Of a stretch of DNA of 64,000 nucleotides, positions 33,647-42,418 are shown piece after piece. Positions within the stretch are counted from its first letter, which is position 1; each line of letters opens with the position of its first letter. Below the pieces are notes generated by a model, which saw only the letters and a program-made list of their open reading frames with translations, had not been told where the DNA came from and made no database searches. The position numbers were made by a program, and so were the translations under genes. This DNA is from JASTVH01 sp042862465 (GTDB taxonomy: Bacteria > Pseudomonadota > Gammaproteobacteria > Pseudomonadales > Oleiphilaceae), in contig JASTVH010000009.1 of assembly GCA_042862465.1 (NCBI GenBank), positions 124,001 to 188,000 of the forward strand, in the 5' to 3' direction.

Positions 33647-34264
33647 TCAGGCCGGATCGTCATCCTGGTGGGTATTGAGCCAATGGCCCAGCTTGGATTG
33701 CTTGGTCGCCAGATAGCCTTCATTGTGCGGATTGCGCCCCACCTGCAGCGGCACGCGCTCCACCACATCGATTCCCAGGCCACGTAACGCTTTCACCTTG
33801 CGGGGATTGTTGGTCATCAGCCGCACCTTACTGACACCCAGGTGGTCCAGCATGGTCTTGCACATGCTGTAGTCCCGCATGTCGGCGCCAAAACCCAGCC
33901 GCTCGTTGGCTTCCACCGTATCGGCCCCCTGATCCTGCAGGTGATAGGCGCGGATCTTGTTGAGCAGGCCGATACCGCGGCCTTCCTGACGCAGGTACAG
34001 CAGCATCCCCCGCCCTTCACGGGCAATGCTGCGCAGCGCTTCCTCCAGCTGGTAACCACAGTCGCAACGCATGCTGAAGAGGGCGTCACCGGTCAGGCAT
34101 TCGGAATGGGTGCGCGCCAGCACCGGGTCACCATCAGCGATCTCGCCCAGGCTAAGGACCACATGCTCCTTGCCGGCATCGACCTCTTCGAAACCGTGCA
34201 TGTCGAAGACACCGAATGGCGTTGGCAGGCGACAGCTTTCAATAAAGCGAACGACCAATGGCAC
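33647..34264 (-). CDS. ribA: GTP cyclohydrolase II
   Basis: Opens the GTP imidazole ring in the first step of riboflavin synthesis (about 205 residues). The zinc site CLTGDALFSMRCDCGYQ supplies three cysteines, and LRQEGRGIGLLNKIRAYHLQD is the catalytic block. There is no ribB domain fused. The start is non-ATG: GTG 34264 is given, but TTG 34258 has GAGG seven bases upstream and is perhaps better. No FMN-riboswitch-like fold was seen in the short leader. Confidence 0.94.
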   Translation of the reverse strand: MPLVVRFIESCRLPTPFGVFDMHGFEEVDAGKEHVVLSLGEIADGDPVLARTHSECLTGDALFSMRCDCGYQLEEALRSIAREGRGMLLYLRQEGRGIGLLNKIRAYHLQDQGADTVEANERLGFGADMRDYSMCKTMLDHLGVSKVRLMTNNPRKVKALRGLGIDVVERVPLQVGRNPHNEGYLATKQSKLGHWLNTHQDDDPA

Positions 34265-34348
34265 ACCTCACATTGGGGGGGGAAGGGGTGGCATTTTAAC
34301 AGAACGCCCCCTGAATGAAAGTTATCGAAAGGGGGTATGCCGGGTTCC

Positions 34349-34369
34349 GTCGGACGTCGGACGTCGGAC
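34349..34369 (+). repeat. three tandem GTCGGAC heptamers
   Basis: Three perfect GTCGGAC units, equivalent in phase to GACGTCG, in the 154-base gap between ribA and moaA. They match the GACGTTG series after ilvD except for one base per unit. Confidence 0.8.
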
Positions 34370-34418
34370 GCTCAGCATAGCGCAAGACGTGGAGCGAATG
34401 GATACCCTGGAGAAAGGC

Positions 34419-35423
34419 TTAGCCGCCGGTTGCGTTCATGAAGCGCAGGATCTGCGGCTCGTCGTCCAACTCGAAGTGATGACGCTCCGGTTTGCGGGCG
34501 ATGGCCTCGCGGATGGCGGCCTGCAGCCGGTCGTCCTCGCCGGGATAGCGGCGCACCAGGGCTTTCAGGTCCTTGGCGTGTTCGTTGCCCAGGCACAGCA
34601 GGAGGCGGCCCTCGGCGGTAAGGCGAACTCGATTGCAGTCGGCGCAGAAGTTTTCCGAATGGGGCGAGATAAAGCCCAGCCGCCCTTCATAACCTGCCGC
34701 CCGATAGTAGCGGGAAGGGCCTCCGGTCGATTCCGGCACCGGCTCCAGGTGATAGTGCCGGCTCAGCCGCTCGCGGATCTCGGCGCTGGAACAGAATGCT
34801 TCCGCCCGGTCGTGTTCGGTAATCACACCCAGCGGCATCTCTTCGATAAAACTCAGATCCAGCCCGCGCTCCAGGGCGAAGGACACCAGGTCTTCCACCT
34901 CGTCTTCATTGCGCCCCTTGAGAATCACCGCATTGAGCTTCACACGCCTGAAACCGGCATTCCGCGCTGCCTCGATCCCGGCCAGCACCCGCTCAAGCTC
35001 GCCGGTTCGGGTCAGTTGGCGGAAACGTTCGGGCTGCAGGCTGTCGATACTGATATTGATGCGATCCAGGCCGGCGTCGGCCAGGGGCTGGGCCAATTCC
35101 GCCAAACGGCCCCCGTTACTGGTCATGCAGAGCTCTTCCAGCCCGGGCAAAGTCGCCAGACGCTCCACCAGATTCACGATGCCCCGACGCACCAGGGGTT
35201 CGCCGCCGGTGAGGCGGATCTTGCGTACGCCCATGGCGACGAAATTGCGCGCGATCTGTTCGATCTCCTCCAGCGACAGCACCTGTTGCCGGGGCAGAAA
35301 CGTCATGTCCTCCGCCATGCAGTAAACACAGCGAAAATCGCAGCGGTCGGTGACCGAGATACGCAGGTAGGTGATCGCCCGGTCGAAGGGATCGACCAGT
35401 GTCTCAGGGTGGCGGGAAGCCAT
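34419..35423 (-). CDS. moaA: GTP 3',8-cyclase (molybdenum cofactor)
   Basis: Radical-SAM enzyme that starts molybdopterin synthesis (334 residues). The SAM cluster motif is CDFRCVYC (C-x3-C-x2-C); the C-terminal cluster is supplied by CADCNRVRL and LLLCLG. The protein ends in GG, as required for activity in characterised MoaA. ATG 35423 overlaps the moaC stop (ATGA); a longer frame into moaC is not supported. moaC-moaA form a two-gene operon. Confidence 0.96.
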   Translation of the reverse strand: MASRHPETLVDPFDRAITYLRISVTDRCDFRCVYCMAEDMTFLPRQQVLSLEEIEQIARNFVAMGVRKIRLTGGEPLVRRGIVNLVERLATLPGLEELCMTSNGGRLAELAQPLADAGLDRINISIDSLQPERFRQLTRTGELERVLAGIEAARNAGFRRVKLNAVILKGRNEDEVEDLVSFALERGLDLSFIEEMPLGVITEHDRAEAFCSSAEIRERLSRHYHLEPVPESTGGPSRYYRAAGYEGRLGFISPHSENFCADCNRVRLTAEGRLLLCLGNEHAKDLKALVRRYPGEDDRLQAAIREAIARKPERHHFELDDEPQILRFMNATGG

Positions 35424-35914
35424 CAGCCCTCCCCTGCCTCGTCGCGGGTCCAGTGGCCGCTCTTGCCGCCGAGTTTTTCCAGCAGTGCCGTATGTTCGAT
35501 CACCATGCCCTTGTCCACCGCCTTGCACATGTCATACAGGGTCAGGGCCGCCACGGAGACCGCGGTCAACGCCTCCATCTCCACACCGGTGCGACCGGCC
35601 AGCTTGCAGCGGGATTCGATACGGATGCCGGAGCCGTCCTCGGTGGGCGTCAGTTCCACTTTGACGGAGGTCAGGTTCAGGGCATGGCACAGGGGTATCA
35701 GTTCGTGGGTCTTTTTGGCCGCCATGATCCCCGCGATGCGAGCTGTCGCCAGGACGTCCCCCTTGGGATGCTCACCTTCAATGATCATGCTCAACGTCTT
35801 CGGCTGCATGCGCACGAAGGCTTCGGCACGGGCTTCCCGGGCGGTTTCGGCCTTGTCGGTCACGTCGACCATGCGGGCGGCGCCAGTGTCATCAAGGTGA
35901 GTCAGAGTGCTCAT
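35423..35914 (-). CDS. moaC: cyclic pyranopterin monophosphate synthase
   Basis: Converts the MoaA product to cyclic pyranopterin monophosphate (163 residues). Motifs are RMVDVTDKAETAREARAEA, KGDVLATARIAGIMAAKKT, IPLCHAL and GVEMEALTAVSVAALTLYDMCKA with the catalytic lysine and aspartate. It is directly upstream of and overlapping moaA. Other moa/moe genes are not in the window. Confidence 0.97.
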   Translation of the reverse strand: MSTLTHLDDTGAARMVDVTDKAETAREARAEAFVRMQPKTLSMIIEGEHPKGDVLATARIAGIMAAKKTHELIPLCHALNLTSVKVELTPTEDGSGIRIESRCKLAGRTGVEMEALTAVSVAALTLYDMCKAVDKGMVIEHTALLEKLGGKSGHWTRDEAGEG

Positions 35915-35993
35915 TAGTGCGCTCCAGTTGCGGCGAATGCGTTGTCTAGGATAACAGAGAAGCCGCCGCTTTCATTGCTTTCCGACAATCGCG

Positions 35994-36947
35994 TCAGGCG
36001 TGTGGCGCGACCTCATCCCACAGGCGGATGCCGGCGATGCCCTGGCCGCCACATTCGTAGCTGCAGCTCAGGTCCGACCGCGCCATGCCCCCCAGGGCAT
36101 AGACGGGTACAGTGGCTGCCGAGGTCCACTCCGCGAACCGCTCCCAGCCCAAAGGCGCCTGGTCCGCGTGGCTTGGCGTCACCCTAACCGGAGACAAAAA
36201 GGCATAATCGGCCCCAAGTGCGACGGCGTGCGCGAGTTCATCAGGGCTGTGGCAGGAAACGCCCAGCCAGGCTTCCGGCGGGATGGGACGAGCCTGCAAC
36301 CGGGCCGCCTCGGCCTGCGGCAGATGCAGTCCGGCCGCCCCCGCAACGGCCTCGAATCGCCGGGGTGCCCCGTGCAGAAGCACCGGCACCCGGGCCTGCG
36401 AGACCCATTGCCGGGCGAGCGGCAGATAGACCTCGTCGGTCAGCTGTGGCTGACGCAGGAGAACGCCGCACTCTAAATCCGCGCCCAGGCGCGCCAAGCG
36501 TGTCTTGAAGGTGGCTTCCGAGAATTCGGCCGGTGTGATGAGCCATTGGGAGGGAAGGCGCAATGCCCGAATGATGGGGCGGTTCGCTGCCGGAAAGTCG
36601 GCATCCTGCAGGGCGCTAACAGCCAGCCATTCCACCGGCTGCCCTTCGAGCCCCCTGGCCTGCCCCTGAAAGCGGTCGACACACCAGACATCCAGAAGCA
36701 CCCGCTTGTCGCCATAATCGTGGGCAATCTGGATGAGCGGGCGCATGTGTTCGGGGGAGGCATCGATGGCCACCTCCTCACGCAATTCCCGTTGCAGGGC
36801 GTGCGGCACCGTCTCATCAGGCTCCACCTTGCCCCCGGGAAATTCCAGAAGACCGCCCTGATGGACATGGTCCGGGCGACGCGCGATGAGCACCCGGTCC
36901 GCCTGACGGACCACACCGACAGCAACATGAACGAGGTGCATACTCAT
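35994..36947 (-). CDS. Nudix hydrolase fused to thiamine-phosphate-synthase-like domain
   Basis: A 317-residue two-domain protein. Residues about 1-130 are a MutT-like Nudix domain with a full Nudix box (residues 38-60, GGKVEPDETVPHALQRELRE). Residues about 135-317 are a ThiE/TMP-synthase-like TIM barrel (LARQWVSQARVPVLLHG, AAGLHLPQAEAARL, GVSCHSPDELAHAVALGADYAFLSPV, PVYALGGM). The first domain likely cleans 8-oxo-dGTP or related nucleotides; the role of the second is unknown and may not be thiamine synthesis. ATG 36947 starts 5 bases after the argJ stop. The fusion is known in several gammaproteobacteria, at the position where E. coli has mutT after secA. Confidence 0.88.
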   Translation of the reverse strand: MSMHLVHVAVGVVRQADRVLIARRPDHVHQGGLLEFPGGKVEPDETVPHALQRELREEVAIDASPEHMRPLIQIAHDYGDKRVLLDVWCVDRFQGQARGLEGQPVEWLAVSALQDADFPAANRPIIRALRLPSQWLITPAEFSEATFKTRLARLGADLECGVLLRQPQLTDEVYLPLARQWVSQARVPVLLHGAPRRFEAVAGAAGLHLPQAEAARLQARPIPPEAWLGVSCHSPDELAHAVALGADYAFLSPVRVTPSHADQAPLGWERFAEWTSAATVPVYALGGMARSDLSCSYECGGQGIAGIRLWDEVAPHA

Positions 36948-36951
36948 CGGG

Positions 36952-38169
36952 CTAGGTGCGGTACTCCGCATTGATCGTTACGTAGTCGTGGGAGAAATCA
37001 CTGGTCCAGACCGACTCGCGCGCCTGGCCACGGCCGAGATGGATGCCGATTACGATCTCGGAACAGTCCATAACGGCCTGACCCCGCTCTTCGGTGTACT
37101 GCGGGTCGCGTCCACCGGCCGAGACGATGCGCACGTCACCCAGATCGATGCGTACCTGATCGATGGCCAGATTCGGCAGGCTGGCGCGTCCCACTGCGGC
37201 CAGGATGCGGCCCCAGTTGGGATCGGAGGCAAACAGGGCCGTCTTGACCAGGGGCGAGTGGGCCACGGTAAAGGCCACATCGAGCGCCTCTTCGGCAGAA
37301 GCGGCCTCGGTGACATCGATACGAACGAACTTGGTCGCCCCCTCGGCGTCGCGAACCAGGGCCTGCGCCAGCTCCAGGGCCAGCCCGATAAAGGCCGCCT
37401 CAAAAGCCTGGTAAGCCTCGGTGCCCGGCTCCAGCGTCGGGGCACCCGAACGCCCGGTGGCGATGGCCACACAGGCATCGTTGGTGGAGGTGTCACTGTC
37501 CACCGTGATGCGGTTGAAACTTCGATCCACCGCCTTGCGCAGGAGCGCCTGCAGATGAGGCTGGGCAATGGCGGCGTCGGTGGCGATATAGCCCAGCATG
37601 GTGGCCATGTTCGGACGGATCATGCCGGCACCCTTGCTGATACCGCTCAGGTGGACGGGGTGTCCCTCAATCTCCAGCTTACGGGTCGCGCCCTTGGGCT
37701 GGGTATCCGTGGTCATGATGCCTTCGGCAGCAAGGGCCCAGCCGTCTTCGGCCAGATTGGCCACGGCCTGCCCCAGTCCCCCGGTGAGACGATCAACCGG
37801 CAACGGCTCCCCAATCACCCCGGTGGAAAACGGCAACACCGCCTCTGGGCTGCAGCCCACGGTTTCTGCCAGTGCCCGGCAACAGGCGTTGGCATCATCC
37901 AGTCCAGCCTGACCATTGCCGGCGTTGGCATTGCCGGTGTTGATCAGCAGGTAGCGTGGCTGCGTGGCGGCCAGGTGTTCCCGGGCCACCAGTACCGGTG
38001 CGGCACAGAACTGATTCTGGGTAAAAACCGCCGCTACCGCAGCGTCTTCGGCGATTTCCACCACTACAAGATCCCGGCGGCCGGGCTTTTTGATACCGGC
38101 ACAGGCGGTACCCAGCCGCACACCCTCGATAGGCGCAAATTCGGGAAGCGGGCCCAGTCCTACAGCCAT
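36952..38169 (-). CDS. argJ: bifunctional ornithine acetyltransferase/N-acetylglutamate synthase
   Basis: Recycles the acetyl group in arginine synthesis; some members also acetylate glutamate with acetyl-CoA. The 405-residue precursor self-cleaves before the nucleophile threonine T190 in RPNMATMLGY. Other motifs are INTGNANAGNG, STGVIGEPLP and the C-terminal SDFSHDYVTINAEYRT. ATG 38169 lies 1 base past the secA stop, AAGGT nine bases upstream. A longer frame into secA exists but is not conserved. Whether it is mono- or bifunctional cannot be read from sequence. Confidence 0.95.
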   Translation of the reverse strand: MAVGLGPLPEFAPIEGVRLGTACAGIKKPGRRDLVVVEIAEDAAVAAVFTQNQFCAAPVLVAREHLAATQPRYLLINTGNANAGNGQAGLDDANACCRALAETVGCSPEAVLPFSTGVIGEPLPVDRLTGGLGQAVANLAEDGWALAAEGIMTTDTQPKGATRKLEIEGHPVHLSGISKGAGMIRPNMATMLGYIATDAAIAQPHLQALLRKAVDRSFNRITVDSDTSTNDACVAIATGRSGAPTLEPGTEAYQAFEAAFIGLALELAQALVRDAEGATKFVRIDVTEAASAEEALDVAFTVAHSPLVKTALFASDPNWGRILAAVGRASLPNLAIDQVRIDLGDVRIVSAGGRDPQYTEERGQAVMDCSEIVIGIHLGRGQARESVWTSDFSHDYVTINAEYRT

Positions 38170-38170
38170 A

Positions 38171-40912
38171 TCAAGCGACCTTGCCGTGACACTGCTTGTA
38201 CTTCTTGCCGGAACCGCAGGGACAGGGCTCGTTACGGCCCACTTTGCGTTCCTGGCGAACAACGGTTTCCGGCTTGCCCTGCTCGCCCTCGCCACGCTCT
38301 TCGCCACCCTCCTGCGCCTCTTCGGCGGCGGAGCGCTCGTCGTGACGGGTCTGGGCCCGGGCCATTTGCTGTTCCAGGGCTTCGCGGCGGCGACGCTCCA
38401 TCTCTTCGACCTCTTCCTGGCGCTGCACGCGAACGTGACTGATGATCTTCACCACGTCCCGCTTGATGGACTCCAGCATGTCCTGGAACAGGTTGAAGGC
38501 CTCGCGCTTGTATTCCTGCTTGGGATTTTTCTGGGCATAGCCACGCAGGTGAACACTGCGGCGCAAGTGGTCCATATTGGAAAGATGCTCTTTCCACAGG
38601 GTATCGAGCGTGGAGAGGAAGACCTGTTTCTCGAAGCGGCGCATGTTTTCCGCCCCGGCCATCTCCTCTTTTTCCTTGTAGACCTTGACCAGCTCTTCCA
38701 CCACTTTGTCGCGCAGGCTTTCCTCATAGAGCGAATTGTCTTCGTCCAGCCACTGCTGAATCGGCAGCTTGACGTCGAACTCGGATTCCAGCGCGCGCTC
38801 CAGCCCCGGCACATTCCACTGCTCGGGCATGCTCTGGGGCGGGATGAATTCGCTGATGGTGTTGTCCACCACCTCGGTACGGATGCGCCCGATAATGTCG
38901 GAGATATCATCCGTGGCCATGACATCATTGCGCTGCTCGTAAATGACCCGGCGCTGATCGTTGGCGACGTCGTCATACTCCAGCAGCTGCTTACGAATAT
39001 CGAAGTTGCGCCCTTCCACCTTGCGCTGGGCCTTTTCGATGGCGTTGGTGACCATGCGGTGTTCGATCGCCTCGCCCTTCTGCATGCCTAGGGCCTGCAT
39101 GATGTTCTTGACCCGGTCAGGGGCGAAGATGCGCATCAGGTTGTCTTCCAGGGAGAGGAAGAAGCGGGAGGACCCCGGATCCCCCTGACGGCCGGCGCGA
39201 CCCCGCAGCTGGTTATCGATACGGCGCGATTCGTGGCGTTCGGTACCGATAATGTGCAGGCCGCCAGCTTCGATCACCTGGGCGTTGCGCTCTTCCCAAG
39301 CTGACTTGGCCTGATCGATCTGTTCCTGGGTGGGATTGTCCAGGTCGGCCATTTCCGCTTCCCAGCTGCCGCCCAGCACGATGTCGGTACCCCGACCGGC
39401 CATGTTGGTGGCGATGGTGACGGCACCGGGGCGACCGGCCTGGGCGATGATGCGCGCCTCACTCTCGTGCTGCTTGGCGTTAAGCACCTTGTGCTGGATG
39501 CCGGCCTGCTTGAGCAGGTGCGACATCAGCTCGGAGGTTTCGATGGAGGCTGTACCCACCAGTACCGGCCGGCCTTCGGCAGTAACGTCCTTGATCTCGT
39601 CGATGATGGCCTGGAATTTTTCTTCCTGGGTCAGGTAGATCAGGTCGTTGTAATCGATCCGCTGCACCGGTCTGTTGGTGGGGATGACCACCACGTCCAG
39701 GCCGTAGATCTGACGGAATTCGAAGGCCTCGGTATCCGCCGTACCGGTCATGCCCGCCAGCTTGTCATACATGCGGAAATAGTTCTGGAAGGTGGTGGAG
39801 GCCAGGGTCTGGCTCTCGGCCTGGATATTGACCCCTTCCTTAGCCTCTATCGCCTGGTGCAGCCCCTCGCCCCAGCGACGACCAGGCATGGTGCGGCCGG
39901 TATGCTCGTCGACGATCATGACCTGACCGTCCTTGACCAGGTATTCCACATCACGGTGGAACAGGTGATGAGCGCGCAGGGCGGAGTGGACATGGTGCAA
40001 CAGGCTGAGGTTGGTGGGGGAATAGAGACTGTCGCCCTCTTCCAGCAGCCCTTCCTTGACCAGCAGTTCCTCGACCTTGGCGTGACCCTGCTCGGTCAGC
40101 TCCACCTGCTTGGTTTTTTCGTCCGGGACAAAATCCCCGTCCGGTTCGCCTTCCTCAACCGGCTCGCCCTGCTCCAACTGGGGCACGAGGCGATTGACCC
40201 GCTTGTAGATTTCCGAACTGTCTTCGGCGGCCCCGGAAATGATCAGAGGCGTACGTGCCTCGTCGATCAGGATCGAGTCCACCTCATCGACAATGGCGAA
40301 GTGCAGCCCGCGCTGGACCTTATCGTCGATACTGAAGGCCATGTTGTCGCGCAGGTAGTCAAAACCGAATTCGTTGTTGGTCCCGTAGGTGATATCGGCC
40401 TGGTAGGCTTCCTTTTTGGTGGCATGGTCCTGACCGGACGCGATGACACCAACTGTGAGGCCCAGAAAGCGATAGATCTTGCCCATCCACTCGGCATCCC
40501 GGCGAGCCAGGTAATCGTTCACGGTGACCACGTGGACCCCTTTGCCTGTCAGGGCATTGAGGTAGACCGGCAATGTCGCCACCAGGGTTTTACCCTCACC
40601 GGTGCGCATCTCCGAGATGTGGCCTTCATGCAGGGTGATACCACCGATCATCTGCACATCGAAATGGCGCAGCCCCATGACCCGCTTGCCGGCCTCGCGC
40701 ACCACGGCGAAGGCCTCCGGCAACAGCTGATCCAGCGCTTCACCGTCGTCCAGTCGCTTACGGAACTCCGGCGTCTTGGCTTGAAGCTGCTCGTCCGTCA
40801 GTTGGGATAACGATTCCTCGAACGCATTGATTCGCTCGACGATTTTACGCATCCGCTTGATTTCACGAATGTTCTTACTGCCAAAGAGCCGGGTTGCGAT
40901 TTTTCTGAACAT
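38171..40912 (-). CDS. secA: preprotein translocase ATPase SecA
   Basis: Motor of the Sec translocon (913 residues). The N-terminal ATPase has MRTGEGKTLVA (Walker A) and the DEVDSILIDEARTPL box. The second helicase half has GRAGRQGDPGSSRF. The C-terminal tail carries the zinc-binding CPCGSGKKYKQCHG used for SecB and phospholipid contact. ATG 40912 gives the standard start (MFRKIATRLFG). No recognisable secM-type regulator precedes it. It is downstream of the M23 peptidase gene by 311 bases and coupled to argJ. Confidence 0.97.
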   Translation of the reverse strand: MFRKIATRLFGSKNIREIKRMRKIVERINAFEESLSQLTDEQLQAKTPEFRKRLDDGEALDQLLPEAFAVVREAGKRVMGLRHFDVQMIGGITLHEGHISEMRTGEGKTLVATLPVYLNALTGKGVHVVTVNDYLARRDAEWMGKIYRFLGLTVGVIASGQDHATKKEAYQADITYGTNNEFGFDYLRDNMAFSIDDKVQRGLHFAIVDEVDSILIDEARTPLIISGAAEDSSEIYKRVNRLVPQLEQGEPVEEGEPDGDFVPDEKTKQVELTEQGHAKVEELLVKEGLLEEGDSLYSPTNLSLLHHVHSALRAHHLFHRDVEYLVKDGQVMIVDEHTGRTMPGRRWGEGLHQAIEAKEGVNIQAESQTLASTTFQNYFRMYDKLAGMTGTADTEAFEFRQIYGLDVVVIPTNRPVQRIDYNDLIYLTQEEKFQAIIDEIKDVTAEGRPVLVGTASIETSELMSHLLKQAGIQHKVLNAKQHESEARIIAQAGRPGAVTIATNMAGRGTDIVLGGSWEAEMADLDNPTQEQIDQAKSAWEERNAQVIEAGGLHIIGTERHESRRIDNQLRGRAGRQGDPGSSRFFLSLEDNLMRIFAPDRVKNIMQALGMQKGEAIEHRMVTNAIEKAQRKVEGRNFDIRKQLLEYDDVANDQRRVIYEQRNDVMATDDISDIIGRIRTEVVDNTISEFIPPQSMPEQWNVPGLERALESEFDVKLPIQQWLDEDNSLYEESLRDKVVEELVKVYKEKEEMAGAENMRRFEKQVFLSTLDTLWKEHLSNMDHLRRSVHLRGYAQKNPKQEYKREAFNLFQDMLESIKRDVVKIISHVRVQRQEEVEEMERRRREALEQQMARAQTRHDERSAAEEAQEGGEERGEGEQGKPETVVRQERKVGRNEPCPCGSGKKYKQCHGKVA

Positions 40913-41223
40913 AATGGGTTGCGTGCATTCCTTACTACGTCCCTGCAGGGCACACGCCAACAAAGGCGGGCTCGCAGGAGAGCGATGATGAGAATTCAGG
41001 ACCGCCGCCAGATGGTTACCGAGAAAGCGGGACCGGACTCGACCTGTGATTCAAGAGAATAAAGTCAGGCCGATGACAAGTCAGGCATTCTAACTCTATT
41101 TACTTGAGAGGTGAAAGTGAGGCCGTCGAGGCTGTGAAGGGCGTACGATTCAGTGAGCGAGAAAAAGAGAGGAGGCAGAGGGCGCCCACCACTGCCAAAT
41201 CGGCAGCGGCGGCACCTAGCAGG
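40913..41223. promoter_or_regulatory. 311-base gap upstream of secA with a weak promoter candidate
   Basis: No credible gene. On the minus strand CTGACT (41084-41079) and TATTCT (41061-41056), 17 bases apart, form a moderate sigma70-like promoter about 140 bases upstream of secA; AGTCAGGC is directly repeated there. Nearer the M23 gene, CCACTGCC/GGCAGCGG (41189-41209, loop AAATC) is a terminator-like hairpin that on the minus strand is followed by a pyrimidine-rich stretch. Confidence 0.35.
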
Positions 41224-42165
41224 CTATCGATTAGCCCGCGCAATAAATTTTTCGGGATCAAGCGTTTTGCCGCCACGGCGCACTTCAAAATGCACGTGAG
41301 GCCCGGTGGAGCGGCCGGTGCTGCCCATCAGGGCCACAACCTGCCCCTTCTCGACGATATCACCGACTTCAACTTCGATTTCCTTACAGTGGGCATAGCG
41401 GGTACGCAGCCCGTTGCCATGATCGATCTCCACCAGGTTACCGTAGCCGTAACGATCACTGGCCCAGGTCACCACACCAGCGGCGACCGCGATGATATCG
41501 CTACCATCCTTGCCAGCCAGATCGACACCGGCATGCCAATCACGCTTGCCGGTAAAAGGATCAGTCCGGTAACCATAGTGTGAGGACAACCACCCCCACT
41601 TGATGGGACGGCCGGCCACGAAACGCTCGCTCTCCAGTTCCCGATTGGCCATCAGCTCATCCAGCAGCTCAAGCTGCTTTTCCCGATCGGCCATCTGGGC
41701 ATCCAGCCGTGCCAGCATCTGGGACAGGTCCGGTACCTCATAGGATTGGGCTTCACCCTGCTCCACCGGCCCGCCAATGGGCGGCTGGCTGTCAAAGTCA
41801 AACTCGCCGTTGTCCAGTCGCGCGGCCTCAACCAACCGCTGCCCCAAGGCATCCAGACGCAGCATGCGCCCCTGCATATCGCCCAGGCGCACCGTCAGTG
41901 CATCCACCTGCCGGCCCAGGTCTTTCCGGGCCTTTTCCAGCTGCGCGCGCTGCTCGGAAATCCGGTTTTCCCAGCTGGTAACCGTTTCAGGGCTCAGGGT
42001 TCCGTCACTCGCAACCGTTCCGGTTTTGGCAGCCAGCCAGAATCCGGCGAAGCCCGCGCCGCCCATTACCAGCGTCATTACAAAACCTGCGAGTATCAGG
42101 CTCTTGCGACCGAAGGTGAAGGACTTGGCCTCACCATGCCGGCGCGACACCATGATAACGTTCAT
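41224..42165 (-). CDS. M23-family murein peptidase (LytM domain)
   Basis: A 313-residue envelope protein: one N-terminal transmembrane helix (about residues 22-45), a coiled-coil stretch (about 60-175, heptad-rich ISEQRAQLEKARKDLG) and a C-terminal LytM domain. The zinc-ligand motifs are intact: HAGVDLAG (H and D) and HVHFEV, with YAHC between, so it should be an active DD-endopeptidase rather than an EnvC/NlpD-like activator. It lies between dciA and secA, beside lpxC and the dcw cluster, matching a conserved gammaproteobacterial order. Confidence 0.9.
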   Translation of the reverse strand: MNVIMVSRRHGEAKSFTFGRKSLILAGFVMTLVMGGAGFAGFWLAAKTGTVASDGTLSPETVTSWENRISEQRAQLEKARKDLGRQVDALTVRLGDMQGRMLRLDALGQRLVEAARLDNGEFDFDSQPPIGGPVEQGEAQSYEVPDLSQMLARLDAQMADREKQLELLDELMANRELESERFVAGRPIKWGWLSSHYGYRTDPFTGKRDWHAGVDLAGKDGSDIIAVAAGVVTWASDRYGYGNLVEIDHGNGLRTRYAHCKEIEVEVGDIVEKGQVVALMGSTGRSTGPHVHFEVRRGGKTLDPEKFIARANR

Positions 42166-42283
42166 CGGAAACGCTCACTCCCAAAGACAGTCTTTCGTTC
42201 ACGCCCGCCCTGATCAATTCCAGCCGTCTTTACAATGGCCCTGAGCAAACGTGAACAAGTTGTTAATTTGCCGTGATAGCGCC

Positions 42284-42312
42284 TTGATTGTAGTTCAGGC
42301 GGCTACCATAAT
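42284..42312 (+). promoter_or_regulatory. sigma70-type promoter for dciA
   Basis: TTGATT (42284-42289) and CATAAT (42307-42312) are separated by exactly 17 bases, about 106 bases before the dciA ATG. A weaker candidate for the divergent peptidase gene lies at 42229-42258 on the minus strand. Confidence 0.5.
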
Positions 42313-42418
42313 CCCTTACGGCGCGTAACGAAGCGTAATTTGTGACACACTGCACACTTCATAAGCCTAGCAGGCGCATTAGCACCCTGTCACATTCCGT
42401 TCATTAAACAGGATACCC

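Noticed and set aside
33647..34418. ribA leader inspected for an FMN riboswitch and moaA for a Moco riboswitch
   Set aside because: Leaders are short, and no conserved FMN-element or Moco-element cores were seen; the ribA-moaA gap holds the heptamer repeat instead.
34071..35900. 609-codon plus-strand frame opposite moaA and moaC
   Set aside because: Mirror of two enzymes with complete catalytic motifs; no start signal or homology.
41100..41288. 62-codon minus-strand frame with a hydrophobic stretch between the M23 gene and secA, considered as a SecM-like leader
   Set aside because: It starts with TTG inside the peptidase gene, has no ribosome-binding site and lacks an arrest-type C-terminus (no RAGP motif).
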